From positions 62,458,950 to 62,522,949 of the forward strand of contig CM055097.1 of the NCBI GenBank assembly GCA_029204225.1: a stretch of DNA of 64,000 bases, read 5' to 3'. This document shows, piece after piece, positions 44,725-57,841 of the stretch; within the stretch, counting starts at the first letter, position 1; the number at the start of each line of letters is the position of its first letter. The notes under the pieces were generated by a model. The model had not been told where the DNA came from and ran no database searches. It saw only the letters and a list, made by a program, of their open reading frames with translations. The stretch is from Diphasiastrum complanatum. Lineage: Eukaryota; Streptophyta; Lycopodiopsida; Lycopodiales; Lycopodiaceae. The translations under genes and the position numbers were made by a program.

Positions 44725-45784
44725 CTATCCCTTATCTCCAGAAATAGAAGATGGTACCAAATCTGGAAAAACTTCAACATTCATGCTATGTGGGTTGTCC
44801 CCCTTCAAGATATGAGATGGGGCCATATCTAATGAATTCTTTTCATCAAAATGCACATCACGACTAACAATAATCTTGTTAGTGCTCAAATTGAACAGCC
44901 TATAGCCTTTGCTTTCACTACTATAGCCAACAAAAATGCATTTAACTCCCTTATCCTCAAGATTTGTATGAAGTTTATCCAAAACAAAAGCATAAGTCGT
45001 ACAACCAAAAATGCGAAAGTGAGAGATTAAAGGCTTCTTCCCATACCAAACTTCATAAATAGTTAATACTTTCAATGCTTTAGTAGGACAACGATTGGTT
45101 ATGTATGCTGTCGTTATAACCGCTTCAGCCCAAAACTTGTGAGGCAGGCCCTTTGCTTTGAGCATGCAACGGGCCATCTCCATAAGTGTGCAATTCTTTT
45201 GCTCGGCAACACCATTTTGTTGAGGCGTATAGGGAGATTTCATTCGATGTAGAATTCCCTTCTCTCGAAGAAATGCAGCGAACGTACTCTTGATGTATTC
45301 CCCTCCAAAGAATGCCCAAACAGATTTTCCACCATTGCTAGAAAATCTTTGAAATGTTGAAAAACTTCTGATTAGCCTTCGTAGGATAGATCCATGTAAA
45401 ATGGAAAAAGTCATCAATAAAAGTCACAGAATAGATGCACTTTCCAATGGATTAGGTCCTAATTGGATCACAAACATCACTATGAACCAAATGAAATTTA
45501 TCAAGAACCCTTATAGTTCCATCAATTGGAAAAGGTTTCCTTTGAAACTTTCCAAATATGCACCCCTCACATACATGCCCTTTCGGCTGCTCAATAGTAG
45601 AAAAATCTTCTACCATATTAAATGTCTTCAGCTTCTTCAAACTTGCAAAGTTGAGATGCCCAAACCTTGCGTGCCACAATTCAGCCAACTCCAATGATTG
45701 TGATGTAGAAGCAACAAGACATATAGAGGGAATTCGTCGCTCATAGGTATCCATAATGAATAAGCCAGCATGAATTATTCCCAA
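44725..45784 (-). pseudogene. Copia family 7 integrase
   Basis: Minus strand: LWHARFGHLNFASLKKLK and CEGCIFGKFQRKPFP (pre-integrase), then HLVHSDVCDPIRT (first Asp) with a stop at 45452. A frameshifted, partly lost stretch follows. The next frame reads GGEYIKSTFAAFLREKG, YTPQQNGVAEQKNCTLMEMAR (Glu) and FRIFGCTTYAFVLDKLHTN, VFVGYSSESKGYRLFNLS-like sequence and SRDVHFDEKNS. The second catalytic Asp is not visible next to GGEY. It ends near 44725 with a Pro/Ser-rich linker. Confidence 0.85.
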
Positions 45785-45833
45785 AAATAATAATCAAGAG
45801 AGATCTTTTAGGATCCTTGACAAGACACTTATC

Positions 45834-46301
45834 TTATTTGAACTCAACAACTAGTCCTTGCTTCAACATATTTGAAACCGAAAGAAGATTCTTCTTGATT
45901 CTCGAAACATAAAGCACATTCTTAATGTACTTTTCTTCACCATTAGGCAGAATGATGACTACAATTCCAATTTCATGAACATAATAAGATGAATTATCCG
46001 CACATTTTACCTTGCTTCCATTTTGCACTTTTACTAATTTAGTGAATGCTTCTTTGCGAGAAGTCATATAATGAGTAGCACCATTATCAATCACCCATTC
46101 AATGGGCTGAAAATCAACAACTTGCAAAATAGAACCTGAATTCCTCATTGATGTACAAGTACTAGTAGAAGCAATATTAGACACAAAAGCATAGTCTTGG
46201 TTGAAGAGATCACCACTAGCTTCAAGCTCTTGCTCCAAAGTAGCAAGTGAAGCACTAGTATCAATTCCTTTACTCCCCAATTTTTGGAGCAGCTGAGACA
46301 T
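45834..46301 (-). pseudogene. Copia family 7 gag end and protease
   Basis: It starts at 46301 within the gag tail (MSQLLQKLGSKGIDTSASLA). The protease block reads VIDNGATHYMTSRKEAF, with DNGA where DSGA is normal, then KVKCADNSSYYVHEIGIVVI and IKNVLYVSRIKKNLLSVSNM. Upstream gag is missing: plus-strand family 1 integrase begins at 46306. Confidence 0.8.
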
Positions 46302-46305
46302 TCTT

Positions 46306-46634
46306 CATAGGAAGACTACAACATACACATCACAATACAATGGTGTGGCTGAGAGGAAGAACGAAACTCTCATGGAAGTTGCAAGGTGCAGGATGGCCTA
46401 CTCAAAGGCATCAAGATCACTATGGGCTAAAGCAGTAGCTACAGCCGCCTATAGCTTGCAGAACAAGACGGACAAATCAGATGCTCCTCATACTACTTCA
46501 CATGAAGTGTGGTGGGGTAACAAGCCGAATCTAGCTCGTATTCGAATCTTCGGATGTATAGCATATGCACACATTCTTGACAAGATCCGCAAGAAACTGG
46601 ATGAAAAAGTCAAGCAGGGATACCTTAGGATATG
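46306..46634 (+). pseudogene. Family 1-like integrase C-terminal fragment
   Basis: Reads YNGVAERKNETLMEVARCRM (catalytic Glu), SLWAKAVATAAYSLQNKTDK and ARIRIFGCIAYAHILDKIRK. It ends KVKQGYLRI, where it joins gag sequence of the same family. It covers a part of integrase that overlaps, in family order, the end of the next feature. Confidence 0.85.
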
Positions 46635-47640
46635 AAGGATCTGTTTCTGTCACTACATAACTCTGGAGCAGAGAACATTGTGTCAGCCGAGAAGCAGGTC
46701 AGGTACTTCATGACATCAAGACGAATCATGTCTGATTTCAAAAGTGCAGATCCCTCAAGATTCATAGTTCTTGGAGATGGATCTAGACATCAAGTGAATG
46801 GTATTGGTTCACTATGGCTCAACACCAATGGTAGAGACAGACGACTCGAAGATGTTCTCTTCGTGCCTACTCTGCAACAAGACTTGCTCTTTGTAGCAAG
46901 AATAACAGATGTAGGGATGCGTGTGACGTTTTTTGACGAAGCATGCAACGTGATTGATGCCAGTACCAGTACTCTCATCGCTCAAGGCAGAAGGAAGGGG
47001 AACCTATATCATTTGAAGGTACGCCTACCTGCAGATCAGGTGCATCAGACTCATGACGACTCGCCAGACACTCTGTGGCACAGAAGACTCTGCCACATGA
47101 ACTCAATGACACTTTACCAGGCAAGCCATCATGGAGCGATAACAGGGGTCAGCATCTCGAATGCAATCAATTTGACCACATGTGATGCGTGTTTGAAAGA
47201 CAAGATGTCACGCACACCATTCATTAAAGACTCCTACAGAACGACAAAGATTCTGGAGCTAGTGCACTCTGACATCTGCGGACCATTCAACGTGATCTCA
47301 GTAGGAGGTTCAAAGTATTATATAACCTTCATTGATGATTATAGCAAATTTGTCAGAGTGTATTTTATTTAGAATAAATCTGAAGCACTTGATAAATTCA
47401 CAGAATATGTGAATTGGGCTAAGAGATGTATAGGCAGCAAAGTGAAGCAGATCAGAACATATCGAGGTGGCGAATACATCTCGAATCGCTTCATTGACTT
47501 CTGCAATGATCGTGGCATCATTCACAGAAGAACTGCAGCCTACACACCGCAGCACAATGGTGTTGCTGAACGAAAGAACATGACCCTGATGGAAGCAGCC
47601 AGATGCATGATGGCCTATTCGAAGGCTCCAAGGGCACCGT
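46635..47640 (+). pseudogene. Family 1-like gag-protease-integrase fragment
   Basis: It opens MKDLFLSLHNSGAENIVSAE, the gag block seen in family 1, then jumps over nucleocapsid to protease-region FMTSRRIMSDFKSADPSRFI. Long intact stretch: DVLFVPTLQQDLLFVARITD, LWHRRLCHMNSMTLYQ, CDACLKDKMSRTPF, ELVHSDICGPFNVISVGGSK (Asp) and FIDDYSKFVRVYFI, then a TAG at 47371. TYRGGEYISNRFIDF follows (Asp replaced by Tyr), then PQHNGVAERKNMTLMEAAR (Glu). It ends at 47640 after a 13-base echo TGGCCTATTCGAA, where non-LTR sequence starts. Confidence 0.88.
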
Positions 47641-49345
47641 GGCCTATTCGAAAGAGGAGTTGCTCAAAAGGGGGAAGACAAGCTCGGGCAGAGAGGAGGA
47701 GCAGCTCTTGCGCAATGATGAGGAGGTGTTGGAAAGGTAGAGAACCTCTATCCACATGAGCAATGCAATCCGCCAAGAGAGGGCAAAAGTCAGAAAGAAA
47801 TCGAGAAGACAAAGTAGGGGCGAAGAGCCTAGCTCCCAAGAAAAGTTGTAGGTGCAGAAGAAACCATAGAGAGAAGACCCACACCTCCACAAGAAATGGG
47901 TAATCGAGCCTAGTTCCAACTTGAAAGGGTCTCAACACCATCCAAAGAACCCGGGCCTAAAAGGCAGTCAAAAACATCCATAATAGAGTTGTCAAAGGAA
48001 GAGAGAAGATGCAAAAAGTCCTGAGTAGGGGGGAAAGTCCGCAACAGATAAGAAGGACGCTGGATAAAGTAGGACGTCAAGATGCCAAACGTGACCTGAG
48101 TGTCGCAATTGGGGAAGCAGATCTGAATGAGCAACATCCTCCTAGAGAGCCTCAACAAGAAAAGGAGAGCTAAAGGAAGCAGACCCAAAAGGAACACCCA
48201 TAATGCGAATGCCATCCGAAGGAGCAAGGAAACCTTGAGGAGGAACAAAGTTCGGGGGAAGACCTGCTGGAGACCACACTGAACACTTGCGAGGTTGAAT
48301 AGACAAACCAAGAGAAGCCAGCTGCTCAGAGAAATGTTGAAATGCGAGGAGCACCATAGGAGCAGGACCAACAATATGAGTGTCATCAGTAATCGAAAGA
48401 AATAAGCAGGAGGGAAAGGCCTATGCAGAAGCTCGAAGTGCACTAAAATGAGCCAGAGCGAAAAGAGGACCACCCAAAGGATCACCTTGACGAGTACGTA
48501 CCTACTGCAGACTGGATAGTAGAAAGATTCCCAGAGCGCACATGGTGACTGCAAAAGAGGGGAGTCTCAGTAGCATAGAACAACCACACAAAAGGGATAA
48601 GCTGAGCCAACTCACCACCAGCCACATGTAGCTCCTGAAAGATCGCAACTCTAGAAACAGAGTTAAAGGCATTGAAACATCCACTTGGAGAACAACCCAG
48701 TCAGGATGGAGATCAAGGGTGGCACGCAAACCATGAATGACAGATTCACAGCCACCAGGAGTAGAGACGCCAAACTGATGAGGGGAGAGAAAAGAGACGA
48801 AAATATGTTGAAATTGAAAACAACTAGGGTGACTAACAAGATGGAGGAGGACTTCACCAACAGCGATGGGACAGACGCCACCCGAGGCTTTAGTCATGGT
48901 GATCAAACGAGACGCAGACAAGAGATGTGCAACAGAAGAAGGAATGTGACCAGAGGCGATAAAAGAGCAGACTTGAAAGAGTTGAACAAAGCCACTAGCA
49001 AAGTTCTCAGGTGGAAAGCAATCACGAAGGTGTTCATAGACCAAACCAGAGGGACCACCACCAACAAGATGAGGACTACGATAGCCTGTAAAACCCTGAC
49101 TAGATGTGGATAGGTTTTTTTGAAATATGGAGACCTGTCTTCAGATCAAACCAGCGCCTCAATGGCTGCACAACCAAGCACCAATTAGTGGGCTGGCTCA
49201 CCTCCCTAGGGCACTTGAGTGTATCCGTTTATAGCTTGAAAAAAGATCTCCTATAGCACGGGATCTAGAGGTTTGTATTACAAACCCTTGCTACCAAAAC
49301 CAGAAAAAGGAATGTGACCAGAGACGATAAAAGAGCATGACATGG
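47641..49345 (-). pseudogene. Non-LTR (LINE-type) reverse transcriptase remnant
   Basis: Minus strand, several frames. About 49040-48690: RLITMTKASGGVCPIAVGEV, LSPHQFGVSTPGGCESVIHG and DLHPDWVVLQVDVS, with the motif A Asp. About 48495: VRTRQGDPLGGPLFALA (motif B). About 48400: SITDDTHIVGPAP, the motif C DD pair. Then LGLSIQPRKCSVWSP and SDGIRIMGVPFGSASF (48357-48142), FGILTSYFIQRPSYL and SIMDVFDCLLGPGS (about 48090-47950). The order is that of LINE-type RTs. Frameshifts lie near 48690, 48490 and 48140. No endonuclease or poly-A tail was found. A short upstream block (FIVSGHIPFS, about 49300) repeats FIASGHIPSS of the RT start (about 48950). The 214-codon Leu-rich frame at 47910-48554 is only its out-of-frame shadow. 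Confidence 0.85.
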
Positions 49346-49641
49346 GCATGAGATTGATTTGAGATTCGGCTTGGGAGTCACCCACCCCAAAAAAGGGCCC
49401 ATTATGTGGAGATGGTGCCAGGGTGACTACATATGAGCGCAGCCTCACATTCCATGCCAAAAATATAGCGGGTAGAAGACCCAATACGCCCTGCCCTATA
49501 TCGATCCAAACCCTAATATTTCCCAATGCGGCCTTACGCATACGTTTGTGAGCTTGGAGCAGTAGCAGCAGCGAGCGGCGTGGTGAGGAGAAGCGCGGTG
49601 GGAGCTGACGCTGCCACCGCTCCTGCAGCAGCCACGACATC
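49346..49641 (+). promoter_or_regulatory. Promoter and 5' leader of ubiquitin-S27a
   Basis: Contains the telo-box AAACCCTAA (49508-49516) and GGGCCCATT (49395-49403), whose GGCCCA is a site II-type element (TGGGCC on the other strand). This pair is known from plant ribosomal protein gene promoters. A TATA-like CCCTATATCG is at about 49493. A GC-rich, GCAGC-containing leader runs to the ATG. Confidence 0.7.
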
Positions 49642-50926
<1,285 letters not shown>

Positions 50927-52380
50927 TTCAAGCTAGATTTTAGCAGATGTAATACTTAGGAAGGATGCTCAGTCTGCATAGTATTTGAAGTTGCTGGAGG
51001 TTCTCAATTTTGTTGGTGAAATGGTGTTCTGTCTGATTGTTTTGGAAGACTTATTGCAAAAATTCTGACTAGATGTAGGGGATTACTATTTAGTATAAAG
51101 AGATTAAGTAGAACACGGGTACATGCACTCAGCTCAATGAATTCACCTTTTCCTGATATTTGAACATGTCCAGCACATTGATATTTGAGAGAGACCCTGC
51201 GGCCATCAGGGCTTACGTGACGAGTCCGCAACAATTACGAGGCTCAATATTAAAGACTATCTTTCAAGATTCAGCTTTTAGGTGCCTGCTTTTTTTGGAT
51301 AGCATTTGTTTCAAGCTACATGTCAATTCATACTGATTTTCTTTAGCAACTAACTGACAAATCACTGAATACATACGAAGGTCTAGTTCTGGGGTTGAGG
51401 CCAATCCAAGGCATTTCTAATGAATGGCAATCTTTTTACTAGGAAATATTCCTAAAGTTTTTTCTAAATTCATAAATTTAGATGGAATTTGAAACTAATT
51501 TGTTGTGTGAGATGGAGTTGGACCTCTTTGCATAGCAGTTCCATGATCCACGAATTGCTATTTCATATACCTCTTCAAGAAAAGGATTGCAGAAAGTGAG
51601 TGACTTCATAACTTGGAATATTCGTAGATTTTCTTTTTTCTTGTAGAAAAGGATCTCTAGTCATAAAACAAAAAGATAACAAAGCTTGGCTTTGATCGTA
51701 AGTGATATTGCATCAAAATATCATGAAGTGGATCTGGAACCATGCACCATTAATGTAGTTCAGTCAATAAGGCCTTCAGCTAGAACATGGCTAGGCTCTC
51801 TTGTCAAAATGAAGGCACAACAACACCATGCTAGGTCTCAAGAGAAGCTTCAAAAACACGAAAACTCAAAATAGGTAAATGAAGACTAGCTTAAAGTTTA
51901 GCATGATTTTGCCTTCCTACAGTGGTTAAGAGGTGCCCCCAAAATAGTTTATGGACTTGGACTAGTCATTTTAAATTTAATTTGGCTCCGGAGGTTGGCT
52001 TTGGATCCGAAGTTTCTTTGGTCCCAAGTTTGAGCTCCCTTTGGAAACCAAGAAGCACTTTGTCTTCTAATCTATTGCTAGTACTATTCTAATTCTATAG
52101 CTATTTATAGGAAGCATGACACTACCTGATTGGGCTTGTGAGGAACTTTGTGTATTTGCTGCCTCAACCTATTGGATTGTCATTAGTCTTGAATTCTTAG
52201 TAATAATTATGGACTAATTGTAGACAAGATTTCATTATAAGAGGCCAACGTCGAGTAACAAGTATGAGAAGGGCCTTGTAGAAAGTTAGGTCTACTAGTA
52301 GTAAAACAATTAATTATCAAATGTAAGTTTCAAGTGGACTAAAAAAACAAATTTGCATCTAATATTTTAGTTCATTGGCC
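50927..52380. other. 3' flank of the ubiquitin-S27a gene, no other gene seen
   Basis: The 3' untranslated region follows the TAA, but its end is not definable by eye. The rest is AT-rich with short frames lacking motifs. Confidence 0.4.
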
Positions 52381-52900
52381 TCCATTTATTGGGAGTCCAT
52401 GTTCATTCCCATCATTTGATTGGGACTCCATGTTCACGCCTTATCGCTGATTTCCCAACTTTTTTTGATATGAAAGGGTTGTTCTCGAGCGGGAATGTCA
52501 TGCTCAAAATTGTTTGGTGGGGGATGGCCAGACGCACACGCACTAGTTCTAGCGCTGGCACGTTGTCTCCCACCACCTGCCACAATCAAGCTGGTCCTGG
52601 GTTGCCTTATGCTGTGCCAGGGAGCGAGCAGCACTCTCTGACTACTCCGATCTGCTGCCTTCACAGAGTCAGAAACGGGACCCGAGCCTTGCATCCGGCG
52701 CCATGGGCACCGGTGCCAGGGGGTCTCGGAATGTGTCTGAAGGAGGGGCCCGACCTTCACCGAGGACAATCGCGGGACGCACGCAACATGCCCGCTTTTG
52801 TAGCCAAGGCTTCGTCGAAATCCCATAAATCTCTCGTATTCAATCTCATAGGAGTGTATCATGTGTTGGTGATTTGTAATCCATAAGTTACATCTAGCAT
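52381..52900. other. GC-rich island of unknown nature
   Basis: It begins with a tandem pair of ATTGGGASTCCATGTTCA (52388 and 52420). A GC-rich stretch with GGCGCCATGGGC and the 12-base palindrome GGCACCGGTGCC (about 52698-52719) follows. Both strands have frames of about 160 codons, without recognised motifs. Composition and GGCGCC recall 25709-25797 and 33755-33815, so a mobile fragment is possible. Confidence 0.35.
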
Positions 52901-54805
52901 TCATGATTGACAAAGAAAGGATTTATAGAGAGCTTGTAAGTCTTTTAGGATTGTCATAAGTGCCTAACAAGGACTAACTATGACTCACTTGTATGCTTAT
53001 AAAAATTTCAAGTTCACGTGCCTTTTCCACATAAGCATCAATGCCAGATTCTTGACTGTTATAGAGTTTATCATTATTATTGTCATTCAACTCGAGATTT
53101 GTTGGTTTTTTGACTATTTTGCAGATATTATATTTCGTCAACTTGAATGCTTGTGTACTTTCCATTCTTAGCATCTCTCTCTTGTTAAATTTCTATAAAT
53201 TTGGCATAGGCACATGACATTGTATGATTGGAGCATTAGATCCAAAAGTAATTGGATTGTGTATAATGTTTAAAGTTCTTGGAAGTTTGGAAAGTTTTCT
53301 AACTTCCATTTTGTTCAATCCATTTAACTTATGGATCTATTATTTGCTAGTTATTTTAGATATATATATTATAGATTGTAGATCAAATCGTTAGTTTTTT
53401 TTTGAATCAACTTGCATCTAATTTGGTTAAGATCTAATTAAATTGTGGCCTAAAACTGCACTTGCCTTGAAGTTGTCATAACAAGGATCTTTTAACATTT
53501 TTTCATATGACAAGAGCGTGAAAGTGTTGGCATATTACAATTGTATACATTTCGATTTTGGAGAGATATAAGACCTGTTAAACAAGGTTAGAATTCAAAA
53601 CAATTTTGATTCGTTTCATATTTAGTTTTGTGACATCTTGGCCAATGTTTACATCAATTGCTCCTCTACTCTCAACTAAACTAGGTAACTCGTTTTATAG
53701 AGACTTGTTTTACATACTCAAAATGTTGTCATTGGACACAACCATACATTCAATTTTGATCAACCCATTCATAGACTAGGAAATTATAGGTCATTATTGA
53801 GCGTGGGTGGTTTTAGATTGGTAGCAAAATTGAGTATTCTTTCGTGTTGATTCTACTTGAAAATAGCATAAGATTTTATTTGGATATATGATTTCTTGAA
53901 TGCTCACCACTTGTAATTTTGATTCTACTTTGAGATGTTCAAATTATACAAGAAAGCAATAGCCTAAAGAAATAATCATCCAATGGACAATCCACAAACA
54001 TACATTCTAGGAGAGTTGTCACAATTTCTACTCTTCAAGATTTTATTATGATATGCTAATAAAAATCTTCTTGGCATTATCTTTGTCCAATGTTGTAAGA
54101 CACAATTTCCACAGTCATATGAATCATATACAAAATATGTAGGTTGCTTTGATACACATCCATGTTGCTTAACCAATATTTTTGCGAACATTGTTGAGCC
54201 ATAGTACCATTAATTGTATGTATATTCTAACACTTACCTTCTTTGAAAGTCTTGTTTTCGTTTTTATTGTTTGAACATAGATTACATGATTGACATTTTG
54301 AAAATTAGTGGGGAGGGTTGATAATTCTATTGATAGACATGAGTGTCTCAAATCCATCAAAATGTTCTTTTGAATCTTTGTCTACGATATTTAAAAATTA
54401 TGTTCAACATGAAACTTGTGTTTTAATTTCTATAGAGAACTTTATTTGTTGTTGGCTTGACATAAAGTCATAATGTGACTACGATTCTTGAATATCAAGC
54501 CTTTTGCATTGTAAAAATGTTTCTATTGAGCCATAATCTTGTATTTATGATGACATGTACTTGAGAAAAATTGAAAAAGTTATCCTAAATCTTACGTGAA
54601 CTAAAGTCTTAAGAGCTAGGGCTTTAACCATCTTAAGATTTGAACCAAAAAAGGCCAGTTACTATGATTCTCTACGTTTGATGTTTAGTTTGTCTATTAT
54701 AAATCCACCACGATCTTAAAGCAAGATTGTGTACCTAACATCACCAAGAATCTTCTAAGTGTTTGATGATGGTATTCAAGTTGATTTTGGTGTGGATGCT
54801 TGCTT
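52901..54805. other. AT-rich intergenic DNA, nothing recognised
   Basis: No frame with a domain, no LTR ends and no repeat of note. A short ORF near 52980-53171 is mirrored on both strands and is probably chance. Confidence 0.4.
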
Positions 54806-55150
54806 GTCGTCTGTCTCTGCCGTTTTTGCTGAGCCATAGTGAACCAATACCATTCACTTGATGCTCTCCATCTCCAAGAATGATAAATCTTGATGCACTT
54901 CAAAAATCAAACATGATCCATTTTGATGTAACAAAGTGTGAGGTAGCTCTTGAATCAAGAATTACCTCCTGTGTGTCAAGTGTTGAGACTGCACAGATGT
55001 AGGCAATCGAATTTTTTGACCGTGATTCGATCTTTCTTCGCCCATCTTCGAGCTCTTTGGTTCTTCGACTTAGGATGAACTATTATTGGTCTCCTGTCTG
55101 CTTTGAGCTTGTTTGTTTCTTGTTTTTTCTGTATTTTGTCTATCTGTGTG
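54806..55150 (-). pseudogene. Family 1-like protease-region fragment
   Basis: It matches 8850-9180 in order: on the minus strand, tracts for GDGEHQVNGIGS-type sequence near 54870, SHFV-type sequence near 54950, and RARRWAKKDRITV (about 55030). Frames are broken by several indels. Confidence 0.7.
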
Positions 55151-55159
55151 TTTGATGCA

Positions 55160-55503
55160 TCTAGCAAATGTGTATATTTTGTGAACTTTTTCGTGTCGCT
55201 TCGAGTAACATTCTTGATCAAACAGATTAAACATCTATAACTAATCATGGATTACAAGAGCGGTGGATTAGGTACGTCCTAATCTCTTCTACTGATGTCA
55301 CCATATCAGATCAATGATTTGTACTTCATAGTACTTGGTTGATCTTCTTGGTTCTTTGGAGCACGAAGTGTTTTGCGTCGCGAACATTTTCGTTTCGTGT
55401 CATGTCGTGCTATTCGCGAACATTTTCATTTCGTGTCTTTTCGTCAAATTGAGAGTTGAAAGCTAGCAGAGCTTTGATAATAAAATGTTTTATTTTTTCA
55501 TTT
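55160..55503 (-). repeat. Family 1-like LTR fragment
   Basis: It follows 5900-6215 in order (GTGAACTTTTTCGTGTCGC, AGATTAAACATCTAYAACTAATCA, GCTAGCARRGCTTTG) and ends at the expected LTR terminus near 55500. It is joined directly to protease-region sequence, so gag and primer site are gone. Confidence 0.75.
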
Positions 55504-55610
55504 TCATGCTGTCTTTTCTATTTGGACTGAGTTGGCTAGACTACTCAACAATGGCACAAAAGACCCTAAATCCTAAATCATTAATAGAAGCATTGGAGTT
55601 CAACGAGGGT

Positions 55611-55763
<153 letters not shown>

Positions 55764-55785
55764 ATTAGAATGGCACAAAAGACCC

Positions 55786-57735
55786 GTAATGGAGGTGCCT
55801 CAATGTATGTGACTTTCATAGATGATTGTACTAGATTCATTGGATTGAATTATTGTCTAAGAAATGCCTTGTATATGAAGCTTTTGTAAAGTTTAAGTGT
55901 ATAGTGGAAAAGCAACTTAGTTCTTGCATTAAAGTGGTGTGATAATGGAGGAGAGAATATCTCCAACAAGATGAGAGACTTTTGTGAGATCAATGGCATT
56001 AAGAGAGAGCTCACTTATTCCTACACCACCCAACAAAACGGGGTGGCCGAGAGGAAAAATAGGAGCCTTTGTGAATGTGCAAAGTCTTTAAGACTTGATG
56101 CATCTCTACCCATCTCCTTTTGGGGGGAGGCCATAACTTGTGCAAACTACTTATGTATTAGGCTTCCTAGTAGTGCTATTAGTGGGATCTCACCATTTCA
56201 AGCTTTGTTTGGCAATAATCCCAATGTAAAGGATTTTAAAGTGTTTGGATGTATATGTTATGTCCACATTTCTTTGGAAACTAGAAGGAAAGAAGATGCA
56301 ACTTCCTTCAAAGGAATATTTGTAGGTTGTAGTGAAAATAACAAAGGATATAGGATATTTGATCCTATTTCAAGCCTAAGTAAAAGTTAGCAAAGATGTC
56401 TTATTTGATGAATCTCAAAGTTACAAGATGTCTCCAAATGCATCTAATCTTTTAGGTGATGAAGATCTTGCAAAACTCGAGGAGGAGCTTCTTGAGAATG
56501 ATCTTTTGGAAGATCAAGATCAATTACCAAAGGGGCCGAGAAGATTCACAAGGAGCAAGACCGAGCCTTCAAGGCTCACATGCTTTGAGAAAGGGAAGCA
56601 AAGTGAAGACACAACTCCTCCTAACTCTTACTCTTTTCTAACCACAATGCTTGAAGAGCCATCATGTTATGAAGATGCAAGTAGATCACAAGTTTGGAGA
56701 GATGCAATGTTTGATGCTTTGATAGATAATCAAACTTGGAATCTTGTACACCTTCTATATGGGAAGAATCCACTTGCATGTAAGTGGATCTATAGATTAG
56801 TAATAAAGATGGATCTATAAGTAAGTACAAAGCTAGATTGGTTGCTAAAAGGTTTCTTCAAACTAAAGGCATAGATTATGAAGAAACATTTGCTCCTGTA
56901 GCAAAGCTTGTAACTATTAGATTGATCATTTGTATTGCTACTTTGTTCAAGTAGAATCTCTATCAAATGGATGTGACCAATGCTTTCTTGAATGGCTACT
57001 TGGAGGAGGAAATATACATGTTACAACCCAAGGGCTTCATCAAGGATGGTGAGGAGGACAAGATTTGTCACTTAAGAAAGAGCCTATATGGCTTGAAGCA
57101 AGCACCTAAAGCTTGGTACTCTAGGTTGCATGATTTTCTCTACTCCCTTGGCTTTGTGATTAGCTCTTATGAGCCTTCTTTGTAAATCAAATGTAATGAT
57201 GGAAAGATCATCATTTTAGTACTTTATGTTGTTGATATCATATTGACAGGAAATGATGGTAAAGGCATAAGAAATGTTAAAGCTTCTTGTCTAGTGAATT
57301 CAAGTTGGTAGGTCTAGGACTTCTTTAGTTCATACTTGTAATGGAAGCTACTAGAGGTAGTGATTTTACTTTTATAGGTCAATCAAAGTATGCTACTTCC
57401 ATTCTTGAAAGGTTTGGCATGAAAGATTGTAAGGGGATTGACACCCCTATGGAGCAAGTTTGTAAAGTTACTAATGATTGTGATGAAGCATACTTTGAGG
57501 ATATCACACTCTTTAGGAAGCTAATAGGCTCCTTAATCTTTTTGACAATCATTAGACTAGATTTGAGTTATAGTGTTAGCAAGCTAAGTCAAGATATGCA
57601 AGGTCCAGGAGAGTGCTTAGATATGCCTCTTCTACTAGATTTTTTGGCATTCTCTACCAAGGATCTAACTTGTACTTGAGGGCATTTTCGGATTCAGATT
57701 TTGCAAGAGACAAGATGGATAGAAGATCTATAACC
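55786..57735 (+). pseudogene. Copia integrase, reverse transcriptase, RNase H fragment (family 5/D relative)
   Basis: Starts inside the integrase core: GGASMYVTFIDDCTRF, CDNGGEN-like sequence near 55935, and TQQNGVAERKNRSL (Glu). FKVFGCICYVHISLETRRKE and FDPISSLSK follow, then a linker with LARLEEELLENDLLE-type acidic sequence. [35 protein letters not shown] (Asp), YGLKQAPKAWYSRLHDFLYS, then VLYVVDIILTGND near 57215, where YVVD replaces YVDD. ILERFGMKDCKGIDTPMEQV and GSLIFLTIIRLDLSYSVSK follow, then RNase H start AFSDSDFARDKMDRRS. It ends abruptly near 57735. At least six lesions. No LTRs. Confidence 0.88.
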
Positions 57736-57841
57736 TCTCATTCTCTTCATTTTATCTCTTATTTTGGATTGTCATTTTTAGGTCTACCTCTCAATCTTTT
57801 CATTCTCTCCGTTCTCAGCTTGCTTACACGTTTTTCGACTA

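Noticed and set aside
47910-48554. 214-codon Leu-rich, membrane-protein-like frame on the minus strand
   Set aside because: It is the wrong-frame shadow of the non-LTR reverse transcriptase; the RT motifs RQGDPLGG and DDTHIVG lie in another frame of the same DNA.
51190-51245. GTGACGAGTCCGC, resembling a hammerhead ribozyme core (CTGATGAGTCC)
   Set aside because: The core has mismatches and I could not find the GAAA half and three stems; not supportable as a retrozyme.
52389-52913. Overlapping frames of about 160 codons on both strands in the GC-rich island
   Set aside because: High GC content lowers stop frequency; neither frame shows a recognisable motif. Kept only as a compositional feature.
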